From Amorphochlora amoebiformis (lineage: Eukaryota > Cercozoa > Chlorarachniophyceae): a stretch of DNA of 64,000 bases. The stretch covers positions 291,191 through 355,190 of the forward strand of contig BAAHQB010000204.1 of the NCBI GenBank assembly GCA_054601695.1, in the 5' to 3' direction. The notes beneath the pieces are model-generated. The model was given only the letters and a program-made list of their open reading frames with translations. It did not search any database and was not told the origin of the DNA. Numbering within the stretch: position 1 is the stretch's first letter; every line of letters begins with the position of its first letter. Positions 1 through 64,000 of the stretch are shown in pieces. The position numbers and the translations under genes were made by a program.

Positions 1-17
1 TACGTATATATACACAT

Positions 18-117
<100 letters not shown>

Positions 118-164
118 TTACACTACATATATGTATATTCTACGTACATAATACACGTATGCAT

Positions 165-204
<40 letters not shown>

Positions 205-300
205 TCCATATATACGTATATTTATATATAGTCTTACCAAGGAATATACTTGTCCAATCGCTCTTGACTTATTTCATAGGGTACTGGGATACACACACAA

Positions 301-373
<73 letters not shown>

Positions 374-682
374 TACATATATACAAACACGCACACATAT
401 ATATTATATGTATCTATATATATAATATATATATTTATATACTATATACTTATATATATATGTTATGTATATGTATAATATATATATATATATATATATA
501 TATGCATATGTATATATGTATATATATACACACATATGTATACATGCATCATAATAAATATATATATATATATACATATATATGTATATATATATATTTA
601 ATATGCATATTAACATATATGTATTTATTTACTCTAGTATATAAACACACACACAAACATATTACATATATATATACATATA

Positions 683-791
<109 letters not shown>

Positions 792-834
792 TAAAATCTG
801 CATGTATTATATATGTATACAATATGTATACATA

Positions 835-879
<45 letters not shown>

Positions 880-906
880 GCGTATATCCCTTTCTCTCAG
901 ACTATT

Positions 907-945
<39 letters not shown>

Positions 946-994
946 CTGCGTATATCACTTTCTCTCAGACTATTACACACACATATACACACAC

Positions 995-1032
<38 letters not shown>

Positions 1033-1057
1033 GTGTATATCCCGTTCTCTCAGACTA

Positions 1058-9051
<7,994 letters not shown>

Positions 9052-9301
9052 TTACTCGAGGGGCCAAAACGCGGGTTAGTGTATCGGCTAGCGTGGATTT
9101 CGGTCTGCTTTACAAGAAGCCCATCCCGTCATTTCACAGCTGTCCCGGGGATGTCCCAAGTGAAAAGTGATATTGGGGTGTGTCACAAATAGGAGTGTGA
9201 CCTATGGGGTTGTCACGCATATCTCACACACTAGGCTTCCAGAAGTTTCAAAGAACACTTAGACCCTGTCGCACCACAAGCCAAGACCAATCCAGGGCGA
9301 A
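9052..9301. promoter_or_regulatory. Bidirectional promoter between the membrane-protein gene and the NF-X1 gene
   Basis: The 250 bp between divergent start codons is unique, of ordinary GC content and free of TA repeats. It contains several GTGAC/GTCAC half-sites (tgtcacaaatag, gtgtgacctat, ttgtcacgcat near 9175-9215). No TATA box is obvious. Both 5' UTRs must lie within it. Confidence 0.6.
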
Positions 9302-48945
<39,644 letters not shown>

Positions 48946-49273
48946 GCAATTTTAGTAGTGATTATCATAGTAACTGTACCTCGATCGCGATCGTGATATA
49001 TATATATATATATATATATATCTACTAGATCTAGTAAGTTTGGATATAGTTGGAATCATGTCTGATTATGTATTTTTAAGTTGAGTTGCCAGAAAACAGA
49101 TATTAACACCCTAAATGTTTGATTTCTCCCAATTTCGACCATGTCTACGTAGTCGGTTATGGTTATAAACTTTAGTATATAACTAGCTACGTCTAGTATG
49201 TACGTAATACAATGTCCCCATCTAAACGTTGTTTACAAATTAACTTGCAACAGTATGTCACACAGCGTGACAA
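48946..49273. other. Convergent 3' intergenic spacer, NF-X1 gene / sphingomyelin synthase-like gene
   Basis: 328 bp between two stop codons. It holds one short (TA)n tract, a palindrome-like tctactagatctag, and near its end tgtcac...gtgaca (49256-49272). No further coding segment seen. Confidence 0.6.
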
Positions 49274-49431
49274 CTACACCTCTTGCTTAGGTCTCCGCCG
49301 ATCTAGCTCTCTAAACTTCGTCAGCTCGAACCCACCTCTGTGATGTTGTATGCTCATTAAGTATGTTACACGACACACACGTGCCTAACAAATCTGCATA
49401 ATCTAGATAGTACAGACACACACACACACAG

Positions 49432-49489
<58 letters not shown>

Positions 49490-49613
49490 TATATATATAT
49501 ATATATATTACAATAAATATATATATATATATATATCCCATATGATTTATATATGTAATATTATCAGATACGATATGAATATATATATTTATATACATAG
49601 ACATACATGTATT

Positions 49614-49650
<37 letters not shown>

Positions 49651-49700
49651 GTAACTATAATTATACATTTATATTATATAATATATATATATATATTATA

Positions 49701-49738
<38 letters not shown>

Positions 49739-49822
49739 TGTATATATTATGTATCTCTGTATGTATCAATATTCTAATGTAAATAGTGTTATATAATATA
49801 TGTGTATATATATGTATATATA

Positions 49823-49860
<38 letters not shown>

Positions 49861-50161
49861 TAGATGCATTATACATATATCTATACGTATAAAATTATAT
49901 TTTTGTGTAAATATATAAACATATACAATACATATATATATTATACATGTATATATATATGTGTGTGTATATATATAGTATTTACCCTGAAGTAGCCGAA
50001 AAAGGCTCAAAATCTATTGGAAGCTTGTCCTAATACATACATATATATACATATATATATGTTATATTTATATATATATATATATGTGTGTGTATGTTCA
50101 AATATGATGTACACGTGGCGTATACACATAGAACATATTAGCATTGTACGTATAATGTGCA

Positions 50162-50199
<38 letters not shown>

Positions 50200-50205
50200 C
50201 ATATG

Positions 50206-50242
<37 letters not shown>

Positions 50243-50551
50243 GTGTGTGTGTGTAAATGTATAAGTATATGTACATGCAACATATTACAGATATATACAT
50301 GTAACATATCTAGAATGTGTATTTATCTATGTATGCAATAATACATAATACACACACACGTACACATTAATATGTACACACTCTCATAATGCTTAATAAA
50401 ACTGTCAGATGTATATACATACATGCATACGTATATGCACATATCTATAATACATATATATATATATATATATATATTGAAATATTGCAGAAAACATACA
50501 CTATAATAAGATAAATACCGGAAAATAGTGGTCATGAGCCATCCAGATTCG

Positions 50552-50596
<45 letters not shown>

Positions 50597-50984
50597 TATA
50601 CATGTGAATATGTGAATGCATTCATAATATACACGCTATAAATAAGATACATACCAGTATACATGTACTATATGTTAATACATAAGACATATACCACAAA
50701 AAAAAAGATATATACAGGAAAATAGTGGTCATAAGCCATCCAGATGAGAGGATATATATGTATGTATATGTATGTGTATAAATGCACACACACATGTATA
50801 GATGTATATATGTATAAATACACGAATACATAATACATGCACTGTAAGATATGTACCACTATAAATAAGATGTACCCCTATAATAAGATATATACCACCA
50901 TAAATAAGATATGTACCGGAAAATAGTGGTCATAAGCCATCCAGATGAGAGGATATATATATATATATATATGTGTGTGTATAT

Positions 50985-51042
<58 letters not shown>

Positions 51043-51188
51043 ATATGTGAATGCATACATTACACACTATAAGATATATACCACGATAAATAAGATATAT
51101 ACCCCTATAATACGATATATACCACTATAAATAAGACATATACCGGAAAATAGTGGCCATAAGCCATCCAGATGAGCGCATATGTATA

Positions 51189-51221
<33 letters not shown>

Positions 51222-51480
51222 GTATATAAATATATATATGTATATATATGTATATATATATATATGTATATGTATATATATACGTCAATACACACATACA
51301 TAAATAACACATACACTATAAAGAAGACATGTACCACCAAAAAAAAGATACATACCGGAAAATAGTGGTCATAAGCCATCCAGATGAGCGGAACCGTATA
51401 CCATGCTACCATTATATCCAAAGAATAGTGCTTTCTAGCTGCAACCACTAATAGGCCTAACAAGTATGCAGATGTATATT

Positions 51481-51571
<91 letters not shown>

Positions 51572-51574
51572 TTG

Positions 51575-51606
<32 letters not shown>

Positions 51607-51669
51607 TCAACACATATTCTATGATGTATATATATACATCAAAAATATAATATATATATATATATATAT

Positions 51670-51721
<52 letters not shown>

Positions 51722-51769
51722 TATATACATGTATAAATATATATATATATATATAAATATAAAAATATA

Positions 51770-51836
<67 letters not shown>

Positions 51837-51914
51837 AAAGAAGAAGACTAAGGACCACACGATCCGGCGTACCCACTTAAATGGGCAGTATTTGTGCCAG
51901 ACAAGCTAATATAC

Positions 51915-51955
<41 letters not shown>

Positions 51956-52297
51956 CATACATAATGTATATAGCTATAATATATTAGGTATAATATATAA
52001 TATATATATTATATAAAATGGGCAGTATTTGTGCCAGAGAAGCTAATATACATTTTTTATGTATATATTTATATATTTATACATAATGTATATAGCGATA
52101 ATATATTAGGTATAATATATAATATATATATTATATAAAATGGGCAGTATTTGTGCCAGACAAGCTAATATACATTATATATGTATATATTTATATATTT
52201 ATACATAATGTATATAGCTATAATATATTAGGTATAATATATAATATATATATTATATAAAATGGGCAGTATTTGTGCCAGACAAGCTAATATACAT

Positions 52298-52337
<40 letters not shown>

Positions 52338-52440
52338 ATATACATACATAATGTATATAGATATAATATATTATGTGTAATATATAATATATATTATATA
52401 AAATGGGCAGTATTTGTGCCAGACAAGCTAATATACATTA

Positions 52441-52510
<70 letters not shown>

Positions 52511-52515
52511 TACAT

Positions 52516-52587
<72 letters not shown>

Positions 52588-52601
52588 AACAATATATATA
52601 T

Positions 52602-52678
<77 letters not shown>

Positions 52679-52985
52679 CATACATATAAAAATGTATACA
52701 TATACATAGATATAAAGCAAACCAAATGTACACAAGATGAACCGAAAATTACATATATTTGTTTCTATTATTATTTCGTATATACCGCGCAAAGGACGAC
52801 AAAAATGGTATGTGATGAGAAAACCAAGTCTCCGCATCCAAAGAACGCATCTTGACGTCCGAAAATATCCCAAAGCGTCTTGGGTGGCTATTGTTGTACA
52901 CATATTTAAATTTCTATATATGTATATGAATAAATTGATATATATATATATATATATATTATAATATATATATATATATATACAC

Positions 52986-53027
<42 letters not shown>

Positions 53028-54071
53028 TACATAGATAGGTATATATACATGCAACCCTTAATCCACAGTTGTTCCAACCCTCCATCAGCATCCCACCCAA
53101 ACTCCGCGCATAATCACAACCGACCCACACTCACCGAATATTCCTGCGAGTTCGGACGGCAGTGGTAGTTTGGTCCCGGGAGAGTAGTGGCGAGAAAGCA
53201 GCCGATACGCAAGGTCTGGGCGAGAACGAGGGTGGCCGCAAATCGAGAGAACATAAGGACGAAATAAAGATTGCGCCGCTGGTAGAAGAACGGCTGAAAG
53301 GGGCGGGGGGTCCGGGTAAGTAAGTCGAGTTTTGTGAACTAGAACAAGAATTAGAGTTCTTGGAGAGAGGGGGAGCGAGCGAGCGAGCGGGGATTGATAG
53401 AAGCGCGGGTCGCCACGTCATTACACATACCGATAAGGCATAGCCGATCGTGGAGAATAGACAGATGAAAAACATGATTTCCGACACGACTTGCGAGCGC
53501 TGCGAGGGGTAGTTCGGGAGTGAGGTATTCGACAACGTGCAGAAAGATGACAACGCCGGTTTTCCCACTCTTGAAAAACACATATCGAACGAAACAGACC
53601 AATTACCTTGGAAAGCGCTGGAAGCAACTCGAATCCGAGGTCTGTGAGGGGTGGACGTTGAACGTGCAGGTAATATGCAACGTTGGTGGCTACAGAGTGT
53701 ACATACCTGGTAGTGGATGAATATCATACGTGTCAATGGTGCGAACGATGGAGCGATTTTGGAATCAGAGGAGGGGAAACGAGACAGTTGGAGGGATAAG
53801 GACATAACTGCCATACAGCCGTGAGGAGGAGTAGTTTATAGTTCATTATGAAGAGTATTTTCTCTTTCTGAAAGTGCGACAGCGGCTTGCCCGGCTTCCC
53901 CAGGGACTTCTCCGCGATTAACTTGTTAAGCTTGTCGATTCGACCGCAACTCTGAGTCGCCTTGACCATCCTCTGCTCTTCAACATCGCCCTTCTTGAAC
54001 CGCCCGGAGAGGCTCCCGGAGGACGCCAAGCTTGAGGACAGCAGCGAAGATAAAGCCTCGCCAGTCGCCAT
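49274..54071 (-). CDS. Sphingomyelin synthase-like / inositolphosphoceramide synthase-like membrane enzyme, 9 exons
   Basis: Exons (high to low): 54071-53809, 53706-53607, 53499-53431, 53293-53135, 52887-52786, 51905-51836, 51456-51356, 50029-49986, 49337-49274; 972 nt, 323 residues, all phases chain. The family transfers a phospholipid head group to ceramide in Golgi or ER membranes. Family landmarks appear in order: [13 protein letters not shown] before TM2, the [10 protein letters not shown] loop, [10 protein letters not shown] with a catalytic His, and [11 protein letters not shown] with the second His and the Asp. Several segments are strongly hydrophobic ([28 protein letters not shown]). 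The start [11 protein letters not shown] lies 209 bp from the divergent P4H-like start. The first four introns (exons 1-5) are short or moderate; later introns are TA repeats with exon-edge copies. The substrate cannot be told from sequence. The donor of exon 1 (CA|gttatg) is weak but is the only one found in phase. Confidence 0.85.
50519..51176 (-). repeat. Four downstream copies of sphingomyelin synthase-like exon 7 3' edge plus donor
   Basis: Copies start near 51144, 50919, 50716 and 50519 and share ggaaaatagtgg(t/c)cataa. The donor-side intron sequence (ataaataagatatataccac) is repeated with them. Confidence 0.93.
51356..51456 (-). CDS. Sphingomyelin synthase-like exon 7 with His/Asp pair
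   Basis: Contains [20 protein letters not shown] then [16 protein letters not shown]-x-D is the second half of the catalytic triad. Four copies of its 3' end and donor follow at lower coordinates. Confidence 0.86.
51881..52441 (-). repeat. About 121-bp repeat carrying sphingomyelin synthase-like exon 6 5' edge
   Basis: Four upstream copies (near 52018, 52139, 52261, 52402) of the exon's first 27 nt, the acceptor, and about 90 bp of intron that includes a shared non-(TA)n block (tagctataatatattaggt). Confidence 0.93.
52786..52887 (-). CDS. Sphingomyelin synthase-like exon 5 with first catalytic His
   Basis: Reads [20 protein letters not shown] then [14 protein letters not shown], phase 0 to 0. 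The family motif is C-G-D-x3-S-G-H-T; here the residue before His is Ser, not Gly. Acceptor caatag and donor gtatat are clear. Confidence 0.85.
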
Positions 54072-54280
54072 CGCTGTGACTCAGGTGCGTGACGCAAGCT
54101 TTCGGAATCCATGGTGACTCGGGTGCGTGACAATATTGGGATTGTTCCACAACATAAAACTCTTGCACGGAACCCAGGAAACCAGAATTCTTCGGGTTTG
54201 GGTTCCGAGCTTCTGGCGATTCATGCCTTCCCGCCCTTTGGCTGGTAACAGGCGTCAAAGTGGTTTCCACATTGTCGAAA
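54072..54280. promoter_or_regulatory. Bidirectional promoter between the sphingomyelin synthase-like and P4H-like genes
   Basis: The 209 bp between divergent starts carries a direct repeat, gtgactcaggtgcgtgac (54076-54093) and gtgactcgggtgcgtgac (54115-54132). The first copy contains TGACTCA, an AP-1/bZIP type site. GTGAC half-sites are shared with the other head-to-head promoter. Confidence 0.55.
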
Positions 54281-59819
<5,539 letters not shown>

Positions 59820-60427
59820 CAAGCATAACCTAGGTAGTCTAGTACTAGGCTGATCAAAATCCGAAAATTTAAATCATACCCGCGTGGACATTCTTAAGTG
59901 TCCAGATTATACTTTGTCTGTTACAAATCTGTGTCAGTGCGGTGGCCGTTGATTCAATCACTCATAATATGAAGTTGTAGAATATCTTACCTGCTGGGCG
60001 TGATAATAATTGCTTATATTGAAGTCCCGGAGGTCGGACGAATGATTACCGCCGAGTCGTGCTATTCCAACATTTACTAGATATATTCTCGTATGCCATA
60101 TAACTAGTATAAATATAATAATATGAGTAGTAGTCTAGAAGAGTCTATTTAGATAGTACTAGTAGTCATCGTTTGAAATCAAACTTGGGCGCCCTATGAT
60201 AACGATCTTTAGACGTTGCAATTGTACCTGTGTGTGAGCACCTCAACTTCGTATTCAATACTAATCAACAAACTTACAAGATCATATGCATATATGATAG
60301 ATATGATAACAACATTAAGACTTAGTTCCGATAAATCGACAGCCTGGGCTGCCGCTAGTGGTGATTCACTGGTGACTAGCTAACAGTAGCTACAGCTGTA
60401 TGGATTCGTTCGTAAAGCCCTAAGTTA
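59820..60427. other. Convergent 3' intergenic spacer, P4H-like gene / unrecognised gene
   Basis: 608 bp of unique, AT-moderate sequence between two stop codons with no microsatellite and no convincing ORF. It must contain both 3' UTRs. I see no clear AATAAA signal. Confidence 0.6.
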
Positions 60428-60576
60428 TTACGACTTCTCCCCTCGCTTTTGTTTCGCCTCTTCGCTCTCCTGTAACTGAATGATACATATGTTGAATATA
60501 TGAACACCGTATATATACTATTAGGTAGTATTGCATTATGGTATACTATGATATACGTGTATATACAATATATGTA

Positions 60577-60630
<54 letters not shown>

Positions 60631-60743
60631 TACGCGTGATGCCCATTGACTAATAATACGTACAACAATTATCGTGTATATATTTACTAGACATAAATAT
60701 ATATATATATATATATTCATATACACATATGTATATTGCATAT

Positions 60744-60779
<36 letters not shown>

Positions 60780-60800
60780 TACATATATTATATGTATATA

Positions 60801-60846
<46 letters not shown>

Positions 60847-60929
60847 ATATGCAGATGATATCTTATATTGTATACATAAATAAATAGAAATGTATATATG
60901 TACATATACCATGACATACATATATATAC

Positions 60930-61023
<94 letters not shown>

Positions 61024-61027
61024 ACAT

Positions 61028-61064
<37 letters not shown>

Positions 61065-61232
61065 TGTATATATTTAGATATTAACATAAATGATTTAATA
61101 CACATATATATTGTAATATTCGCATACTTTCCTGAGAATTAATACCTTTCGAATTTCTCCGCTTACGTAGTTGAGACAACCAGTTACAAACTCCGCCGCG
61201 GGTCTATGCCTAATATATGTCATATTAAATAC

Positions 61233-61266
<34 letters not shown>

Positions 61267-61354
61267 CTGTATATATTTGTATGTTGAAACCATGTATATA
61301 TAATGTGCAAATTATACACACACATATATATATTATATATATATGTTTATATAT

Positions 61355-61398
<44 letters not shown>

Positions 61399-61493
61399 CA
61401 ATTATTTGCATATAAATCAATTATTTGCATATAAACACATGTAAAATTTACAAATTTTTTTAAAATATAATATACAATTAGGTATACACACAC

Positions 61494-61549
<56 letters not shown>

Positions 61550-61609
61550 AAGCTTACACTTCTGACCAGAATAAGCTATGATCGTTATGTATGTATATAT
61601 TTATATAGG

Positions 61610-61704
<95 letters not shown>

Positions 61705-62009
61705 GCCATATCTCAAGCTTACACTTTTGGCCAGTATAAGCTGTGATCGTTATATAGATATATAGATATATATATAGATAGATATTTAGACATACATAGA
61801 TAGATATGTAATGTATATAGGTAGATATACATATATCTACATATACCATATCAAGCTGACACTTTTGGTCAGTGTCTGTAATCGTTATATGTAGATATAT
61901 AGATATATGTAGATAGATATGCAGATATACATAGATAGATATATAGATATCTACATATACCTTATCTCAAGATTACACTTTTGGCCAATATAAGCTGTGA
62001 TCGTTACAT

Positions 62010-62043
<34 letters not shown>

Positions 62044-62621
62044 GATGTATAGATATATAGATAGATATGTAGATGTATATAGATAGATATATGTTTATCT
62101 ACATATACCATATCTCAAGCTTACACTTTTGGCCAGTATAAGCTATGATCGTTAAATATATATATATATTATATATGTATATTATATATATATATATATA
62201 TATAGATATATAGATATAAAAAAAAAAATGTAGATATATATAGATAGATATATGGATATCTACATATACCATATCTCAAGCTTACACTTTTGGCCAGTAT
62301 AAGCTGTGATCGTTATATATAGATATACAGATATATATAGAGAGATATATAGATATATGGAGAGATATGTAGATATCTACATATACCATATCTCAAGCTT
62401 ACACTTTTGGCCAGTATAAGCTGTGATCGATAAGTGGTCAAACGATTTCACACCTATTGTACATTATATCTAGTATATATACATAAACATAAGTATTTTC
62501 ATACATATTATATATATATATATATATGTGTATATATATGTAAATGTATATATACATTTATATAGATATGTATACACACACACACACACATACACATACA
62601 TATATATATATATACATATAT

Positions 62622-62663
<42 letters not shown>

Positions 62664-62692
62664 TTGATAACAGATAGTATATGATATATATA

Positions 62693-62736
<44 letters not shown>

Positions 62737-62787
62737 ATATATTACTCTTTTTCTTATGCTTAGCCTTTTGAACGTGGTCATATTAAC

Positions 62788-62843
<56 letters not shown>

Positions 62844-63091
62844 CATCATATATATCTATATATTACACACACACACATACATATATTTTCTATATATATA
62901 TATATGTATGTATATATATCATATATATCATATACATTACTCTTTTTCTTATGCTTAGCCTTTTGAACGTGGTCTAGGGGAACCTTAGGGGTTAGGGTTA
63001 GGGTTAGGGTTAGGGTTAGGGTTAGGATTAGGGATAGGATAAGGGTTAGGGTTAGGAAAGCGACTAATGATAAATGAAACATATAGATACC

Positions 63092-63178
<87 letters not shown>

Positions 63179-63250
63179 CAAGCTTTCATACTTCTATTAA
63201 AGAGGACACTGAAACACTAACATATACGTATAACATATATGCAAAATAAC

Positions 63251-63281
<31 letters not shown>

Positions 63282-63623
63282 TCTCCCAACATATGTAAAC
63301 ATATCTCACCAACATATGTAAACATATCTCACCGACATATATCGTATATATACCTCGCAACTCAAAGTGCCATTCTTTATCACCAGGATACGTCGGGTTG
63401 TTACCTGCATTTATATATATATCCATATATATATATGTTACCTATATATATATATATATATATACATATATACATGTATATATACATATATGTATATAAA
63501 TATATAATATCGGTATATTGATCTACGTCTATAAGTACAGTTTTTATATATGTATGTATGTATTTACGTTCATATATTGTGTATAGATAACGCATTACGT
63601 AACTACATGCATACATACATATG

Positions 63624-63696
<73 letters not shown>

Positions 63697-63788
63697 GAAT
63701 ATGTATATACATGTATGTATATATATACACATATACATACTTATACATATATACTAGTAGTATACCAGGATACTTTGGTTTAGGACTC
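60428..63788 (-). CDS. Unrecognised protein, C-terminal part (6 exons seen, 5' end outside the window)
   Basis: Exons (high to low): 63788-63766, 63404-63354, 62973-62941, 62453-62387, 61209-61146, 60469-60428. Phases chain: [84 protein letters not shown] then TAA. For the third exon I used the donor at 62940 (AAAAAGA|gtaatg) because it restores phase. The Lys-rich stretch and charged C-terminus suggest a soluble protein, but I do not recognise the family. The start must lie beyond 63788. It converges with the P4H-like gene, 608 bp apart. Six copies of the 62453-62387 exon's 3' edge follow it, and one copy of 62973-62941 lies at 62746-62778. Confidence 0.7.
61547..62312 (-). repeat. Six downstream copies of exon 62387-62453 3' edge plus donor
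   Basis: Copies near 61547, 61706, 61847, 61961, 62109 and 62270 share cttacacttttggccagtat. Units are about 110-160 bp with (TAGA)n/(TA)n spacers. Confidence 0.93.
62975..63056. repeat. TTAGGG array next to an acceptor of the 60428-63788 gene
   Basis: On the plus strand it is TTAGGG; on this minus-strand gene's sense strand it is CCCTAA and ends cccctag at the 62973 acceptor. Confidence 0.9.
63255..63345. repeat. Short minisatellite, about 23-bp unit
   Basis: acatatctcaccaacatatgtaa-type unit repeated about three times in an intron of the right-edge gene. Confidence 0.75.
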
Positions 63789-63857
63789 CTTTAATTTCCC
63801 TATATAAATATATGTAATATGTGTGTATATATATATACATATATATAGTATATATTG

Positions 63858-63889
<32 letters not shown>

Positions 63890-64000
63890 ATTTACATGTA
63901 TATATCTCACATATACATTGAAGAACATATATATATATATATATATTATGTTACATAAAAGTGCATGTATTACGTATATAAATATGTGTGTATGTGTGCA

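Noticed and set aside
53140-53640. Possible plus-strand exons with a gtaagt donor near 53318
   Set aside because: Open and charged, but antisense to exons with clear sphingomyelin synthase motifs; no phase-consistent plus-strand chain could be built without a 9-nt intron.
53131-53814. 227-residue minus-strand open frame
   Set aside because: It runs through introns of the sphingomyelin synthase-like gene and reads two of three exons out of frame; the spliced model matches the family and this frame does not.

Overview
The window is eukaryotic nuclear DNA. Open reading frames are interrupted by many GT-AG introns, the protein families are eukaryotic, and TTAGGG telomere-type repeats occur inside introns. 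The phylum cannot be fixed from sequence alone. TTAGGG repeats and very dense introns fit a unicellular holozoan (for example an ichthyosporean) or another intron-rich protist. Most of the window is (TA)n microsatellite, and nearly every long open frame (YIYIYI, RERERE, SLSLSL, ARARAR) is a repeat translation, not a gene. I found real coding sequence by looking for short islands of mixed base composition bounded by AG...GT whose reading phases chain together. Coordinates and translations were worked out by hand.

Five genes come out. (1) 1058-9051, minus: an unrecognised 235-residue protein with an N-terminal membrane anchor, 11 exons. (2) 9302-48945, plus: an NF-X1-type zinc-finger protein of about 1,100 residues in at least 53 exons (mean about 62 nt), with the domain order RG-rich tail, RING/PHD-like finger, about eight NF-X1 fingers, R3H-like region, RRM-like domain, RanBP2-type zinc finger. 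Coding sequence is about 8% of its 39.6 kb span. (3) 49274-54071, minus: a sphingomyelin synthase-like membrane enzyme, 9 exons, 323 residues. (4) 54281-59819, plus: a prolyl 4-hydroxylase-like 2-oxoglutarate/Fe(II) oxygenase with a signal peptide, 12 exons, 310 residues. (5) 60428-63788 and beyond the right edge, minus: the C-terminal part of an unrecognised protein, 6 exons.

The layout is two divergent pairs with start codons only 250 and 209 bp apart, and two convergent ends separated by 328 and 608 bp. Intergenic DNA is therefore compact, and almost all the repeat load lies inside introns. Both short head-to-head promoters share GTGAC/GTCAC half-sites.

The most unusual signal is how the introns are built. 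Many run as (TA)n directly into GT and AG, so their two ends are complementary. Others are telomere-type arrays placed with strand polarity: the C-rich sense strand (which contains CTAAC and CTAG) abuts acceptors, while the G-rich sense strand abuts only donors. Beside many exons the exon edge plus its splice site is repeated in the intron, up to seven times. Copies downstream of an exon carry its 3' edge and donor; copies upstream carry the acceptor and its 5' edge. I know of no description of this as a general process, and it recurs in four of the five genes.
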